Of a stretch of 28,128 nt of DNA, positions 22,631 through 28,128 are shown one piece after another; the stretch's first letter is position 1; the number at the start of each line of letters is the position of its first letter. Made by a program: the position numbers and the translations under genes. This DNA comes from a virus: IMG/VR virus record IMGVR_UViG_3300006735_000170, positions 1-28,128 of that record; one strand, 5' to 3'. The notes under the pieces were generated by a model. That model ran no database searches. It was not told the origin of the DNA and worked only from the letters and a program-made list of their open reading frames with translations.

Positions 22631-23343
22631 TATGATATATTTATCTGGCCTCCCATTCCAGAATGATTGGTACAAAAATAATATAACGTGGAGGGTGCGC
22701 TCGCGTCAACTGTTATATCAGTATAAGCTCCAACATTTCCAGGGGTGCCTGTAGCTGATACACCAGTGGTATATAACGAACCACCTGAATGTGTTCCATC
22801 TGATGTCGTTGAAAATCTTAGTGGGTGAGATCCTCCTGCACCGTTTGAAGAATCAGATTGATCAAATCTATATACATTTCCTTTTGTAAAACTTAGAGTA
22901 GGTTGTTGAGCACCATCTATAAAATATTTGTTTGATCCTAAAACACTTTGCACAGTTGTTGTATAAGTGGTCAAAGTTCCTGTTCCAGTTGTCGATATTG
23001 TTACAGGAGATAAATACATCGCCATTGCAGGTTTTACGTTTGTACTTGGTCTCATACCATCTGATGAAAAAGCAGAAGTGCTTTGACCAAATTCAGGAAA
23101 AGCTGTAACTACCATATTTCCACCCCCTATTTGATCTGAGGGAAACTTTTGAGGTCTAGCATCTAAAAGTGCTTGAGGGTCTGCACCATAAACTTTTGGA
23201 TCTAATTGTGGATGTTTTGATTCAAATTCTGTAAAATGAACGATAGATCCATTCCATTCTTTTACCATTTCTGAATATGGAAAAGCTTGACCAGAACGGT
23301 CAGATATAGCTAATGAATTTTTACCTCTTGCAAATCTTCCCAT
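22630..23343 (-). CDS. Structural protein with C-terminal cupredoxin-like domain
   Basis: The 237-residue protein has a basic N-terminus (MGRFARGKNSLAISDRSGQA) with PYSEMVKEWNGS, a segment typical of marine phage head or tail proteins. A linker with a TGTGTLTTYTTT stretch leads to a beta domain from about residue 138. That domain carries H173 (GSHPLRF), C224, H227 and M230 in YFCTNHSGMGG. A distant His followed by C-x2-H-x2-M matches the blue-copper ligand spacing of amicyanin. I have seen this domain in marine phage structural proteins. It may bind copper or just use the fold for stability. Both ends form TAATG junctions with adaptor genes, so it is probably part of the head-tail joint. Confidence 0.7.
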   Translation of the reverse strand: MGRFARGKNSLAISDRSGQAFPYSEMVKEWNGSIVHFTEFESKHPQLDPKVYGADPQALLDARPQKFPSDQIGGGNMVVTAFPEFGQSTSAFSSDGMRPSTNVKPAMAMYLSPVTISTTGTGTLTTYTTTVQSVLGSNKYFIDGAQQPTLSFTKGNVYRFDQSDSSNGAGGSHPLRFSTTSDGTHSGGSLYTTGVSATGTPGNVGAYTDITVDASAPSTLYYFCTNHSGMGGQINIS

Positions 23344-24032
23344 TAATTCCTCGTTGGATAATAACTTGCAGGAGAAATAAATACAGAAGTTCTTTGTCGG
23401 TCTTCATCTAATGCTCGTTTAAGTTCGTCTTCATAATACATCTTCAATGCTTGTGTTCTTTCTGGTGCATATTTTAATGATAAATAAAAAGCAAGTCCAG
23501 AAATCATACAAGGTAAAAATCTAAAAGGAATATCAGCTGTATTTCCGTATGCTCCTGCATCTTCTATTCTTTTTAAAGTATAATAGTGTAAATGCGTGTA
23601 AGTAGTTGCATCTGGCGTTAAATACAAAGTTATAGTTGGAACTGTTTGTCTATCAACAAAATATTGTGACGGTTGTCCTGTTGATCCTTTGTTGGGTAAA
23701 GCTGCATAAGTTGATCTATCAATTTTGGATAATGTTAGATCAGTAACATTTGTTCCTGGTGATGATCCAGTCGATACATATGCCTCTAAAACATCATTAG
23801 TAGATGTAGGAGTTGTATAAGTTGCTGTACCAGCAGTTAGGACTTGAGTTTGTTTTTCAACTTTCCAAAGATGTACACCTCTGTTTCCCCACTCTGAAAA
23901 TAAAACATTTAGACCACGTCTTGCTTTTTTAAGATCGTATCCTGAATTAGTTTGAAGACCACATCTTTCATAAGCCTCTTCTACAATGTCATCAATTGAT
24001 AAATCAAATGCTGTAGTTCCTGATGTAGCCAT
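23343..24032 (-). CDS. Head completion / tail accessory protein (P22 gp4-like)
   Basis: The 229-residue protein begins with a short strand and then the helix DLSIDDIVEEAYERCGLQ and a second helix KKARRGLNVLFSEWGNRG. This two-helix start with L-N-x-L-F-x-E-W is shared by the P22 gp4 group of proteins that bind below the portal. A beta region follows (TATYTTPTSTNDVLEAYV, TITLYLTPD), then two helices with FLPCMISGLAFYLSLKY and YYEDELKRALDEDR. The C-terminal helix and SPASYYP tail fit portal or adaptor docking. The start has AAGGAT upstream. The exact ring (first or second adaptor) cannot be decided from sequence alone. Confidence 0.6.
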   Translation of the reverse strand: MATSGTTAFDLSIDDIVEEAYERCGLQTNSGYDLKKARRGLNVLFSEWGNRGVHLWKVEKQTQVLTAGTATYTTPTSTNDVLEAYVSTGSSPGTNVTDLTLSKIDRSTYAALPNKGSTGQPSQYFVDRQTVPTITLYLTPDATTYTHLHYYTLKRIEDAGAYGNTADIPFRFLPCMISGLAFYLSLKYAPERTQALKMYYEDELKRALDEDRQRTSVFISPASYYPTRN

Positions 24033-24045
24033 TTAAACATATCCT

Positions 24046-24267
24046 TTATTTACTTTTACCAACGTTTTTATAATCTTTAGCTTTGCCTTTAAAAATTAAA
24101 ACACCTTTTCTACCTTTAGGTGTAATTTCTTTTACTGTGACTGGTTTTCTTACTCTTCCACCCTTATTGTAGCCTGTAGGTTTCATCATACCGCCACCCA
24201 TTTTACCGACAGGTGATTTACCAGACATAGCCATTTTCTTGTGCATTTTTATTTTTGAATTATCCAT
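24046..24267 (-). CDS. Small Lys/Gly/Met-rich phage protein, 73 aa
   Basis: The gene starts in a TAATG junction with the larger Lys/Gly-rich protein. The product is strongly basic and holds MGGGMMKPTGYNKGGRVRKP, an example of the double-glycine motif that repeats across this group, followed by a strand-like KPVTVKEITPKGRKGVLIF and a lysine-rich end. I do not recognise a function. Charge and position suggest DNA contact or a small virion component. It is immediately upstream of the head-tail protein genes. Confidence 0.6.
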   Translation of the reverse strand: MDNSKIKMHKKMAMSGKSPVGKMGGGMMKPTGYNKGGRVRKPVTVKEITPKGRKGVLIFKGKAKDYKNVGKSK

Positions 24268-24944
24268 TAGAATACTCCTTTAAAGTTAGTTCCTTTGATG
24301 GCGATTCCGCCACCTTTCATTTTGTTTTTTTTACCTCTCAAGATTTTAAAATCATCTCCAGAAATTTTACCGTCTTTATTTGCATCAAGTTTCTTTTGAC
24401 CACCGATCAGACCACCTTTTTTTACTGCATAACCAATTATATTTTTCCCTGGTCTAGATGGTCCATCTCTATCGTATTCTACACCAAAATCTGATTTAGG
24501 TTGGTTTTTTGTTTTATCTAAATCTTTACGATCTTTACTAGGAGGCCCTTGTCGTTTTTTTGGTTTTCCAGGTAATGAAGGTATCCCACTTTTAGGTTTA
24601 CGTTTTCTACCTTCTTCTTTTCTTGAAATTCCTCCGTCTTTCATACCTATCTCCTTTTTTAATTCTTCTAGTCTTTTCTTTTTCTTAGACTCATTAGATT
24701 GTTTTTTTATATTTTCTTTAAGAGATTTATCAGGTTCATCAGCTTTCGCTTTCTTTTTAGAGAATATGCCAAATCCACCTGACATATATCCTTTTACATC
24801 TCCGCCTTTTTTCATACCAGGAAGTTTAGGTTGTGTTCTAACAGGTTTGTTTTTATTTTGACGTTCTTCACGTTCTTTACGGATTCTTTCAATAATCTTT
24901 TTTACTGAATCTCCTATTGGTCTTAAACCTTCTCTTCTCGGCAT
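24267..24944 (-). CDS. Lys-rich protein with double-glycine motifs and EF-hand-like loop
   Basis: The 225-residue protein follows AGGAG. It is rich in K, R, G and P and probably disordered over much of its length. Four or more motifs of the form K/D-GG-hydrophobic are visible, including MKKGGDV near 44, MKDGGI near 101, VKKGGLI near 174 and KGGGIAI near 210. Residues 187-198 read DANKDGKISGDD, with D/N/D at loop positions 1, 3 and 5, Gly at 6, Ile at 8 and Asp at 12. That is a near-canonical calcium-binding EF-hand loop. The C-terminus GIAIKGTNFKGVF is a tail I recall in other marine phage proteins. Its role is unknown; a calcium-dependent virion or assembly protein is possible. Confidence 0.65.
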   Translation of the reverse strand: MPRREGLRPIGDSVKKIIERIRKEREERQNKNKPVRTQPKLPGMKKGGDVKGYMSGGFGIFSKKKAKADEPDKSLKENIKKQSNESKKKKRLEELKKEIGMKDGGISRKEEGRKRKPKSGIPSLPGKPKKRQGPPSKDRKDLDKTKNQPKSDFGVEYDRDGPSRPGKNIIGYAVKKGGLIGGQKKLDANKDGKISGDDFKILRGKKNKMKGGGIAIKGTNFKGVF

Positions 24945-24953
24945 TTTGTTCTC

Positions 24954-25346
24954 CTATAAAATTTTGTACTTAGTTGTATCTATTATACCACCACATTGTT
25001 TCTTTGCAAAGGTAGCAACATTAGTTGGTTTACCGCCAACACCTTGAGCTTTACTTCTTTTCCTTGCAACGGCACTCCGCCTCTGAGAGTCTGTCATGCT
25101 TGCTGCTTTGGCAGCAGGGACGCACTTTGGATATTTTCTTTTTGATCCACTTGCAGATTTTCTTCCACATTCTTTAAAACCTCCGCCTTTTTTCTTAGAT
25201 CCTATATCGACCCATTTTTGATTAAACCACTTGGTTAAACCGCCTTCTTTCATTCCAGCAGGGACACAATTAGGAACCATCTTGTTCCCTTTTTTCTTCA
25301 TGCCCTTTTGGACATAACCATCCCAACATGTTCCTTGTTTAGACAT
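24954..25346 (-). CDS. Two-part cysteine-motif protein (DUF5872-like)
   Basis: The 130-residue protein has two related halves. The first contains CWDGY at 7-11, G-M-K-K-K, and VPNCVPA at 24-30. The second contains KWFNQKWVDIGS at 39-50, GGGFKECGR at 54-62, YPKCVPA at 72-78 and a helix MTDSQRRSAVARKR. Each half ends in P-N/K-C-V-P-A. The second half matches, from memory, a domain of unknown function found in phages and giant viruses (DUF5872). The C-terminus GGIIDTTKYKIL resembles the end of the preceding protein. Four motif cysteines could pair or bind zinc. The start overlaps the preceding gene by 8 bases. The function is unknown. Confidence 0.65.
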   Translation of the reverse strand: MSKQGTCWDGYVQKGMKKKGNKMVPNCVPAGMKEGGLTKWFNQKWVDIGSKKKGGGFKECGRKSASGSKRKYPKCVPAAKAASMTDSQRRSAVARKRSKAQGVGGKPTNVATFAKKQCGGIIDTTKYKIL

Positions 25347-25761
25347 ATTTCATCTTTGTCATATCAATCATACCACCATCAGCTTTTTTGATAGAGTCTA
25401 AAGTTTTAGCTTGTTGTTTATGTAAGCCTGATGCTTTGTGTAAAGCTTTAGCTACTTTTTTAATTTTTATTTCACCACCGTTTTTAGCTGTAGCTCTTTT
25501 ACCTTCAACTATATCTTTTACTCTTGGATTATCTGCAGGTAAACAAATTTTACCTCCGTTTTTATATCCAGATCGAATCATTTCACCACCCTGAGCTTTA
25601 CCTGCAGGTTTAGGGCCTTTGAAATCTTTTCTCTTCACACCAGAAGGATCTTTAATTTTTCCCGCACAAATTTTGCTAGCATAGGCATTAGCATATGCTG
25701 ACGGATAAACTTTAAATTTACGTTTCGCTGCTGCTTTCCCTCTCGGGCATAATTTGGTCAT
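25339..25761 (-). CDS. Conserved CPxGKAAAK...VYPSAYAN protein, 140 aa
   Basis: The protein begins MTKLCPRGKAAAKRKFKVYP, then SAYANAYASKICAGKIKDPS, a motif I know from short proteins in marine phages and large viruses. C5 and C32 bracket it. The rest is basic with repeated double-glycine motifs (AQGGEMI, KNGGKICLP, KNGGEIKI, DGGMIDM) and ends GGMIDMTKMKYV, closely resembling the end of the next protein (GGIIDTTKYKIL). No catalytic motif is visible. The ATG at 25761 lies inside the preceding small gene (44-base overlap). It is likely a small DNA-associated or virion protein; unproven. Confidence 0.65.
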   Translation of the reverse strand: MTKLCPRGKAAAKRKFKVYPSAYANAYASKICAGKIKDPSGVKRKDFKGPKPAGKAQGGEMIRSGYKNGGKICLPADNPRVKDIVEGKRATAKNGGEIKIKKVAKALHKASGLHKQQAKTLDSIKKADGGMIDMTKMKYV

Positions 25762-25861
25762 TTTTAAATTTGCTCCTGTTATAAACTTTCTTAGACTTTA
25801 TCACTTTCATTCTATATCGTCTAGTCCGTAGGGCTTTAGCTATTGAGTTTTTTCTAGGCAT
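25718..25861 (-). CDS. Very basic 47-aa phage protein
   Basis: Reading the space after the methyltransferase-like gene gives a complete 47-codon frame. It begins MPRKNSIAKALRTRRYRMKV, continues IKSKKVYNRSKFKN and ends with a polar tail RESSSET. It overlaps the preceding stop by 22 bases and runs 44 bases into the next gene. I recall similar Arg/Lys-rich peptides with ALR-P/R-YRM-V-KSKK-Y-RK in related phages, which supports it. It may bind nucleic acid. The C-terminal part, inside the next gene, is less certain to be conserved. Confidence 0.65.
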   Translation of the reverse strand: MPRKNSIAKALRTRRYRMKVIKSKKVYNRSKFKNDQIMPERESSSET

Positions 25862-26439
25862 ATTTTATTTTTGCCTGATTCTATTATAGAAAAACCATAT
25901 TTTTCAAGAACCGCATGAATTAATTCCATGTCGTATGCAGGATAATCATCAAATACAAATCTAGTCCCTTTAATAGATCTGTTTGCAAACCATACAGCTT
26001 CTGTAATAACATCTTTAGTCATATGTGGTCCGTCAAAATGAACAAAGTTGAAATATTCCAAATGACCATTTTCATTCATAAATTGAGTATCAGTCATTTT
26101 TATGAAATTAAACATTGGATACTCTTCAAAATCTTTTATCATTTGTTGACCCATCGTATCTGGGTAGGTAGGAGCAACTCCTTTTTGATATCCTTTCCAA
26201 GTGACATTAGGTTGGTTATCACAATGTTGGTACACTAAATCTCCATAAGGATCTATTCCAAAATGCATATAACGAAGACCTTTTAATCTTTCTTTAAAAG
26301 AATCCATTATAATTTTAGAACCAAGTCCTTCTCGGACTCCTATTTCACAAGAATAAAATCTATCTTTTGGACTGTATACTGGAGCTGTTGCGCACCATTT
26401 TTTTAGAAGGTCGTAATCTGAACTGTCGCCTTTTATCAT
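25840..26439 (-). CDS. Class I methyltransferase-like protein (Methyltransf_24 type)
   Basis: I choose the ATG at 26439, which has AAAAGGA five bases upstream, over a GTG six codons earlier. The 199-residue product has a Rossmann-type order. CEIGVREGLG at 31-40 serves as the SAM-binding glycine motif, and HFGIDPYGD holds D63 at the end of strand 2. FVHFDGPH at 132-139 has the D-G-x-H seen in Methyltransf_24 and macrocin-O-methyltransferase relatives, and a later strand ends in DDYP at 164-167. A SAM-dependent O-methyltransferase is the best reading; a structurally similar hydroxylase cannot be excluded. The substrate is unknown, possibly a sugar, which would fit the glycosyltransferases downstream. 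Confidence 0.7.
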   Translation of the reverse strand: MIKGDSSDYDLLKKWCATAPVYSPKDRFYSCEIGVREGLGSKIIMDSFKERLKGLRYMHFGIDPYGDLVYQHCDNQPNVTWKGYQKGVAPTYPDTMGQQMIKDFEEYPMFNFIKMTDTQFMNENGHLEYFNFVHFDGPHMTKDVITEAVWFANRSIKGTRFVFDDYPAYDMELIHAVLEKYGFSIIESGKNKICLEKTQ

Positions 26440-26509
26440 TGGATCCTTTTCTAGCACCTCTTAATTTGCCTTCTACTTCTTTTGGAATTTGTGATCTTGA
26501 TATTGGCAT
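26360..26509 (-). CDS. Small basic protein, 49 aa, overlapping the methyltransferase-like gene
   Basis: The ATG at 26509 forms a TAATG junction with the endolysin stop. The product begins MPISRSQIPKEVEGKLRGAR, is strongly basic, and ends SSSIQSKR. The MPISRSQ start resembles short proteins I recall from related phages, often longer and carrying a GG motif. Here the frame overlaps the next gene by 80 bases, and the second half lacks recognisable features. It may be a true small gene or a remnant truncated by a frameshift. Confidence 0.5.
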   Translation of the reverse strand: MPISRSQIPKEVEGKLRGARKGSNDKRRQFRLRPSKKMVRNSSSIQSKR

Positions 26510-26985
26510 TAAACTAAATCGGTTGCTTTTCCTATAATTGGTTTATACTTAGTTCTACCATCTGATTTATAGGCATGCAAGAATTGTTTTCTTGGTTGGT
26601 CAGTTGTGTAACTGCAGTGTATCCATCCACTGTTTGGCTCACCTGGAGTATAAAACTCTAATATTAATTGATCAAAGTCGAGGTTCTTATTGATCCAATC
26701 AGCTAATTCAGCATTGTCTGTACCCATCACTTCAAAATCTGCCGCTTCTGCACGAGCATGTTGACTTTTTATTGAGCTACCTATTTTTAGGCATAGCTGC
26801 TCACTACGGAAACCGCTTGTCACTTTTACTCTTCCAAAATGATCTCGCACGGGTTGTAAAATATTTTCACAAAGAGCTTTTAACTTTTCAATCTGACCTG
26901 AGTTAGGATTATTATTAATATCTAAACGAATAGCAGTATCCGATTTGATTAATTCTTGTAGTGTAAAATTACGACTAAGATTCAT
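26509..26985 (-). CDS. Peptidase M15-type endolysin (D-Ala-D-Ala carboxypeptidase / endopeptidase fold)
   Basis: The 158-residue protein starts two bases after the previous stop with GGAG upstream. The N-terminus has FTLQELIKS, the usual opening of M15_3 family domains. VTSGFRSEQL at 55-64 is followed by SQHARAEAADFE with H76 and D83 as zinc ligands. E110 in LILEFY is the likely catalytic acid, and WIHCSY supplies H123. The motif order S-x-H-x6-D ... E ... W-x-H is complete, and the length is normal for a single-domain phage enzyme. It probably cleaves peptide cross-links of the host cell wall at lysis. There is no signal peptide, so export would rely on a holin among the small upstream membrane proteins. 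Confidence 0.85.
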   Translation of the reverse strand: MNLSRNFTLQELIKSDTAIRLDINNNPNSGQIEKLKALCENILQPVRDHFGRVKVTSGFRSEQLCLKIGSSIKSQHARAEAADFEVMGTDNAELADWINKNLDFDQLILEFYTPGEPNSGWIHCSYTTDQPRKQFLHAYKSDGRTKYKPIIGKATDLV

Positions 26986-26987
26986 GT

Positions 26988-27206
26988 TTACTCCAATATT
27001 AATTTTTTAATAGACTTTGATCCATCTATATTTGACTCTAATTCCGCCATAGATTTTATACACTGGTATTTAACTTTACCATTAGGTTTTAACTGACGTT
27101 TAGCTACACGTGCGCCCTTCAAACATTCAGACATTGAAGTTTGTATACGTGCCTCCTTGATCTCTCCGTTAATAATCATAAGTAGGGCTACCACTAATTC
27201 TGTCAT
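26988..27206 (-). CDS. Small protein with hydrophobic N-terminus, DGSKSIKK family, 72 aa
   Basis: The gene starts in an ATGA overlap. Residues 3-12 (ELVVALLMII) are hydrophobic, followed by NGEIKEARIQTSMSECL, and two cysteines, C28 and C49, that could form a disulphide in the periplasm. The C-terminal NIDGSKSIKKLIL is a pattern I recall from small proteins next to endolysins in marine phages. The hydrophobic part is short for a membrane span or signal peptide and has no clear cleavage site. Its place directly before the endolysin points to lysis or a periplasmic role; the function is unknown. Confidence 0.65.
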   Translation of the reverse strand: MTELVVALLMIINGEIKEARIQTSMSECLKGARVAKRQLKPNGKVKYQCIKSMAELESNIDGSKSIKKLILE

Positions 27207-27373
27207 ACTATCTTACCTTTGTTTTCACCTTCTTTAATAACATATTTTTGTGTACCATTTTTACCATGTTCAACAGATTTTTTTAAGTCCTTTACGTAAT
27301 TCATCTGCTTAGCTTCTTTGTTAATGTGTGCTATATAATCTAAAACTTTTTTAGTGACTCGTCCCGTTGCCAT
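27203..27373 (-). CDS. Small basic protein, 56 aa, in lysis region
   Basis: Reading the gap between its neighbours gives a complete 56-codon frame. It starts MATGRVTKKVLDYIAHINKE and continues with NYVKDLKKSVEHGKNGTQKY; it ends KGKIV. It overlaps the previous gene by 23 bases and the next start as ATGA, leaving no non-coding sequence. It appears helical and soluble, without cysteine. I do not recognise a domain; it may assist or regulate the neighbouring membrane proteins. The tight fit between coupled genes is the main evidence that it is real. Confidence 0.6.
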   Translation of the reverse strand: MATGRVTKKVLDYIAHINKEAKQMNYVKDLKKSVEHGKNGTQKYVIKEGENKGKIV

Positions 27374-27734
27374 TTGCTCTTACCTTATCTTTTAAATGTT
27401 CAATATCTGCTAACGCTTTGTCTAATTGTTCTCTTAAAAATTCTATATTAACTTTGTTTGTCATGTTCATTTCTTGAGTTTCTTCCATTTTCTCAACGGA
27501 TTTGTAAAGATCTTCCAATAAAAAATGTTGCTCCTGGTCTACAGGAACTTGTTCAGATTTTTTTAACAAATCATTTTCAAACAACTCACGTGATGTCTCT
27601 AACGACACTAACCTCGCCGTCAGCTCTGTGTATGCGAACACGCCCATTGCTACCAGCACAATCAAAGAGGCTACGGTCTTCATCGGCATTTGTACCCGTG
27701 CTTCTTCTCCGATGTTCATTGGTTTATTGGACAT
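27351..27734 (-). CDS. Single-pass membrane protein with periplasmic coiled coil, spanin- or holin-like
   Basis: I choose the ATG at 27734, which has GGAGG six bases upstream, over a GTG four codons earlier. The 127-residue protein has a short cytoplasmic start, one membrane span at about residues 20-37 (VASLIVLVAMGVFAYTEL) and a long charged coiled coil to about residue 120. N-terminal anchor plus periplasmic helix is the layout of an inner-membrane spanin (Rz type), but other phage membrane proteins share it. No lipoprotein partner with a clean lipobox is visible. It lies in the probable lysis cassette and overlaps its upstream neighbour by 11 bases. Confidence 0.65.
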   Translation of the reverse strand: MSNKPMNIGEEARVQMPMKTVASLIVLVAMGVFAYTELTARLVSLETSRELFENDLLKKSEQVPVDQEQHFLLEDLYKSVEKMEETQEMNMTNKVNIEFLREQLDKALADIEHLKDKVRANGNGTSH

Positions 27735-27894
27735 GCGGTCCTCCACAGAAAGCTAAAATTACTAACATCAAGATTAATAAACCTGTAAAGTAATAATTCA
27801 TATTTATCCTAGTCATACGTTGACAAAGATTATCAACCATTAGACCAATTTTGTCTAGAGCACTAAAAAAACCATATATCCACTTATCTATCAT
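27724..27894 (-). CDS. 56-aa small membrane protein, holin candidate
   Basis: The ATG at 27894 overlaps the previous stop as ATGA. The product begins MIDKWIYGFFSALDKIGLMV, passes a basic segment (CQRMTRINM) and ends with a hydrophobic span FTGLLILMLVILAFCGG at about residues 36-52. Met 32 has its own AGGA ribosome binding site five bases upstream, so a 25-residue form starting at 27801 could also be made. Small size, one span and location four genes before the endolysin support a holin or a holin regulator, but sequence alone cannot prove this. The LAFC near the end is not a good lipobox. Confidence 0.6.
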   Translation of the reverse strand: MIDKWIYGFFSALDKIGLMVDNLCQRMTRINMNYYFTGLLILMLVILAFCGGPHVQ

Positions 27895-28127
27895 TCGTAT
27901 GTATTATCCTCTGCTTTTACTTTTTCTTCCATTTCGTAAAACATCTTGTCCGTATCTTCTGTAACCATATCATTATTTTCTGCATCCCAAACGGTGGTTT
28001 GGACTTTATAGTCTGGCCAGCTGTTATCAGTAGTATAACTATTAACGTGCCACAAAATACGATTATTAGGCTGAGCTGCATAATTCCCGTTAGCAAGAGC
28101 CAATATATGCGCACACTTATGTTCTTG
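27891..28127 (-). CDS. Hypothetical protein, 5' end cut by window edge
   Basis: The frame is open to the right edge of the window, so the true start probably lies outside; a TTG at 28103 would be a poor choice. The visible 78 residues include HKCAHILALANGNYAAQ, LWHVNSYTTDNSWPDY, and VQTTVWDAENNDMV, then an acidic helix EDTDKMFYEMEEKVKAED. It is soluble and acidic. I do not recognise the family. The stop overlaps the start of the small membrane protein as ATGA, which ties it to the same message. Confidence 0.5.
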   Translation of the reverse strand, partial: QEHKCAHILALANGNYAAQPNNRILWHVNSYTTDNSWPDYKVQTTVWDAENNDMVTEDTDKMFYEMEEKVKAEDNTYE

Positions 28128-28128
28128 A

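Noticed and set aside
24700-24730. KSLKENI in the 225-residue Lys-rich protein, as in S74 chaperone domains
   Set aside because: The rest of the S74 domain (FDW, VGVIAQE, KAVKYDR) is absent; the match is a chance charged helix.
27458-27793. 111-codon plus-strand open frame
   Set aside because: It is antisense to the membrane-protein genes of the lysis region and has no recognisable domain; the opposite strand explains the region fully.
27724-27801. LAFC of the small membrane protein considered as a lipobox for an outer-membrane spanin
   Set aside because: Phe precedes the Cys where Gly, Ala or Ser is needed, and only six residues follow it.
27917-28114. 65-codon alternative frame that looks like a membrane protein
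   Set aside because: It overlaps the frame that runs to 27891 and ends in an ATGA junction. Its hydrophobic look comes from a frame-shifted reading, though I cannot fully exclude it because the region is at the window edge.

Overview
The window is an AT-rich piece of a tailed-phage genome. It is almost certainly a marine podovirus-like phage of the kind seen in uncultured marine viromes and in SAR11/Pelagibacter phages. This host and lineage guess comes from recognising protein families by eye, not from a database search. All 42 genes I call lie on the minus strand, so transcription runs from high to low coordinates. Most neighbours overlap by 1 to 22 bases (ATGA, TAATG or TAGTG junctions), and a few small genes overlap more. 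No gap exceeds about 40 bases, so the window reads as one or a few long late-gene messages. I see no tRNA, rRNA, CRISPR array, insertion sequence, integrase or attachment site. Terminase, portal, capsid and replication genes are absent and presumably lie outside the window.

In transcription order: (1) 28127-26509 holds small, tightly overlapping genes. Two encode single-pass membrane proteins, and the set ends in an M15-type peptidase that is the likely endolysin, so this is a probable lysis cassette. (2) 26509-24046 holds a class I methyltransferase-like gene and a run of short, Lys/Gly/Cys-rich proteins. These carry repeated double-glycine motifs, paired-cysteine motifs and one EF-hand-like loop. 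(3) 24032-21484 holds head-to-tail adaptor-type genes, a structural protein ending in a cupredoxin-like domain, and a conserved beta-rich protein. (4) 21464-16066 is the receptor-binding region. It has two fibres that both end in an intramolecular-chaperone (Peptidase S74) domain, a 22-residue-repeat protein between them, a glycine-rich adhesin-like protein and a small conserved structural protein.

(5) 16035-13482 encodes four consecutive proteins that look like 2-oxoglutarate/Fe(II) oxygenases, one of them degenerate, plus a small unknown. (6) 13444-11516 is the tail nozzle / DNA-stabilisation protein, followed by a fifth oxygenase-like gene. (7) 10981-10131 holds four small conserved phage proteins. 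(8) 10131-7586 encodes three glycosyltransferases, the last two tandem paralogues. (9) 7547-135 encodes proteins expected to be inside the virion and ejected with the DNA (460, 271, 626 and 968 aa), with a GNAT-like gene nested among them. (10) The left edge cuts a small coiled-coil gene that resembles phage holin/XhlA-like proteins.

The most striking feature is the concentration of modification enzymes inside a virion-structure operon: up to five 2OG oxygenase-like proteins, three glycosyltransferases, one methyltransferase and one GNAT-like protein. One testable reading is that the phage hydroxylates and glycosylates either its own tail proteins or the host surface. Several genes under 60 codons were found by reading the overlaps directly.
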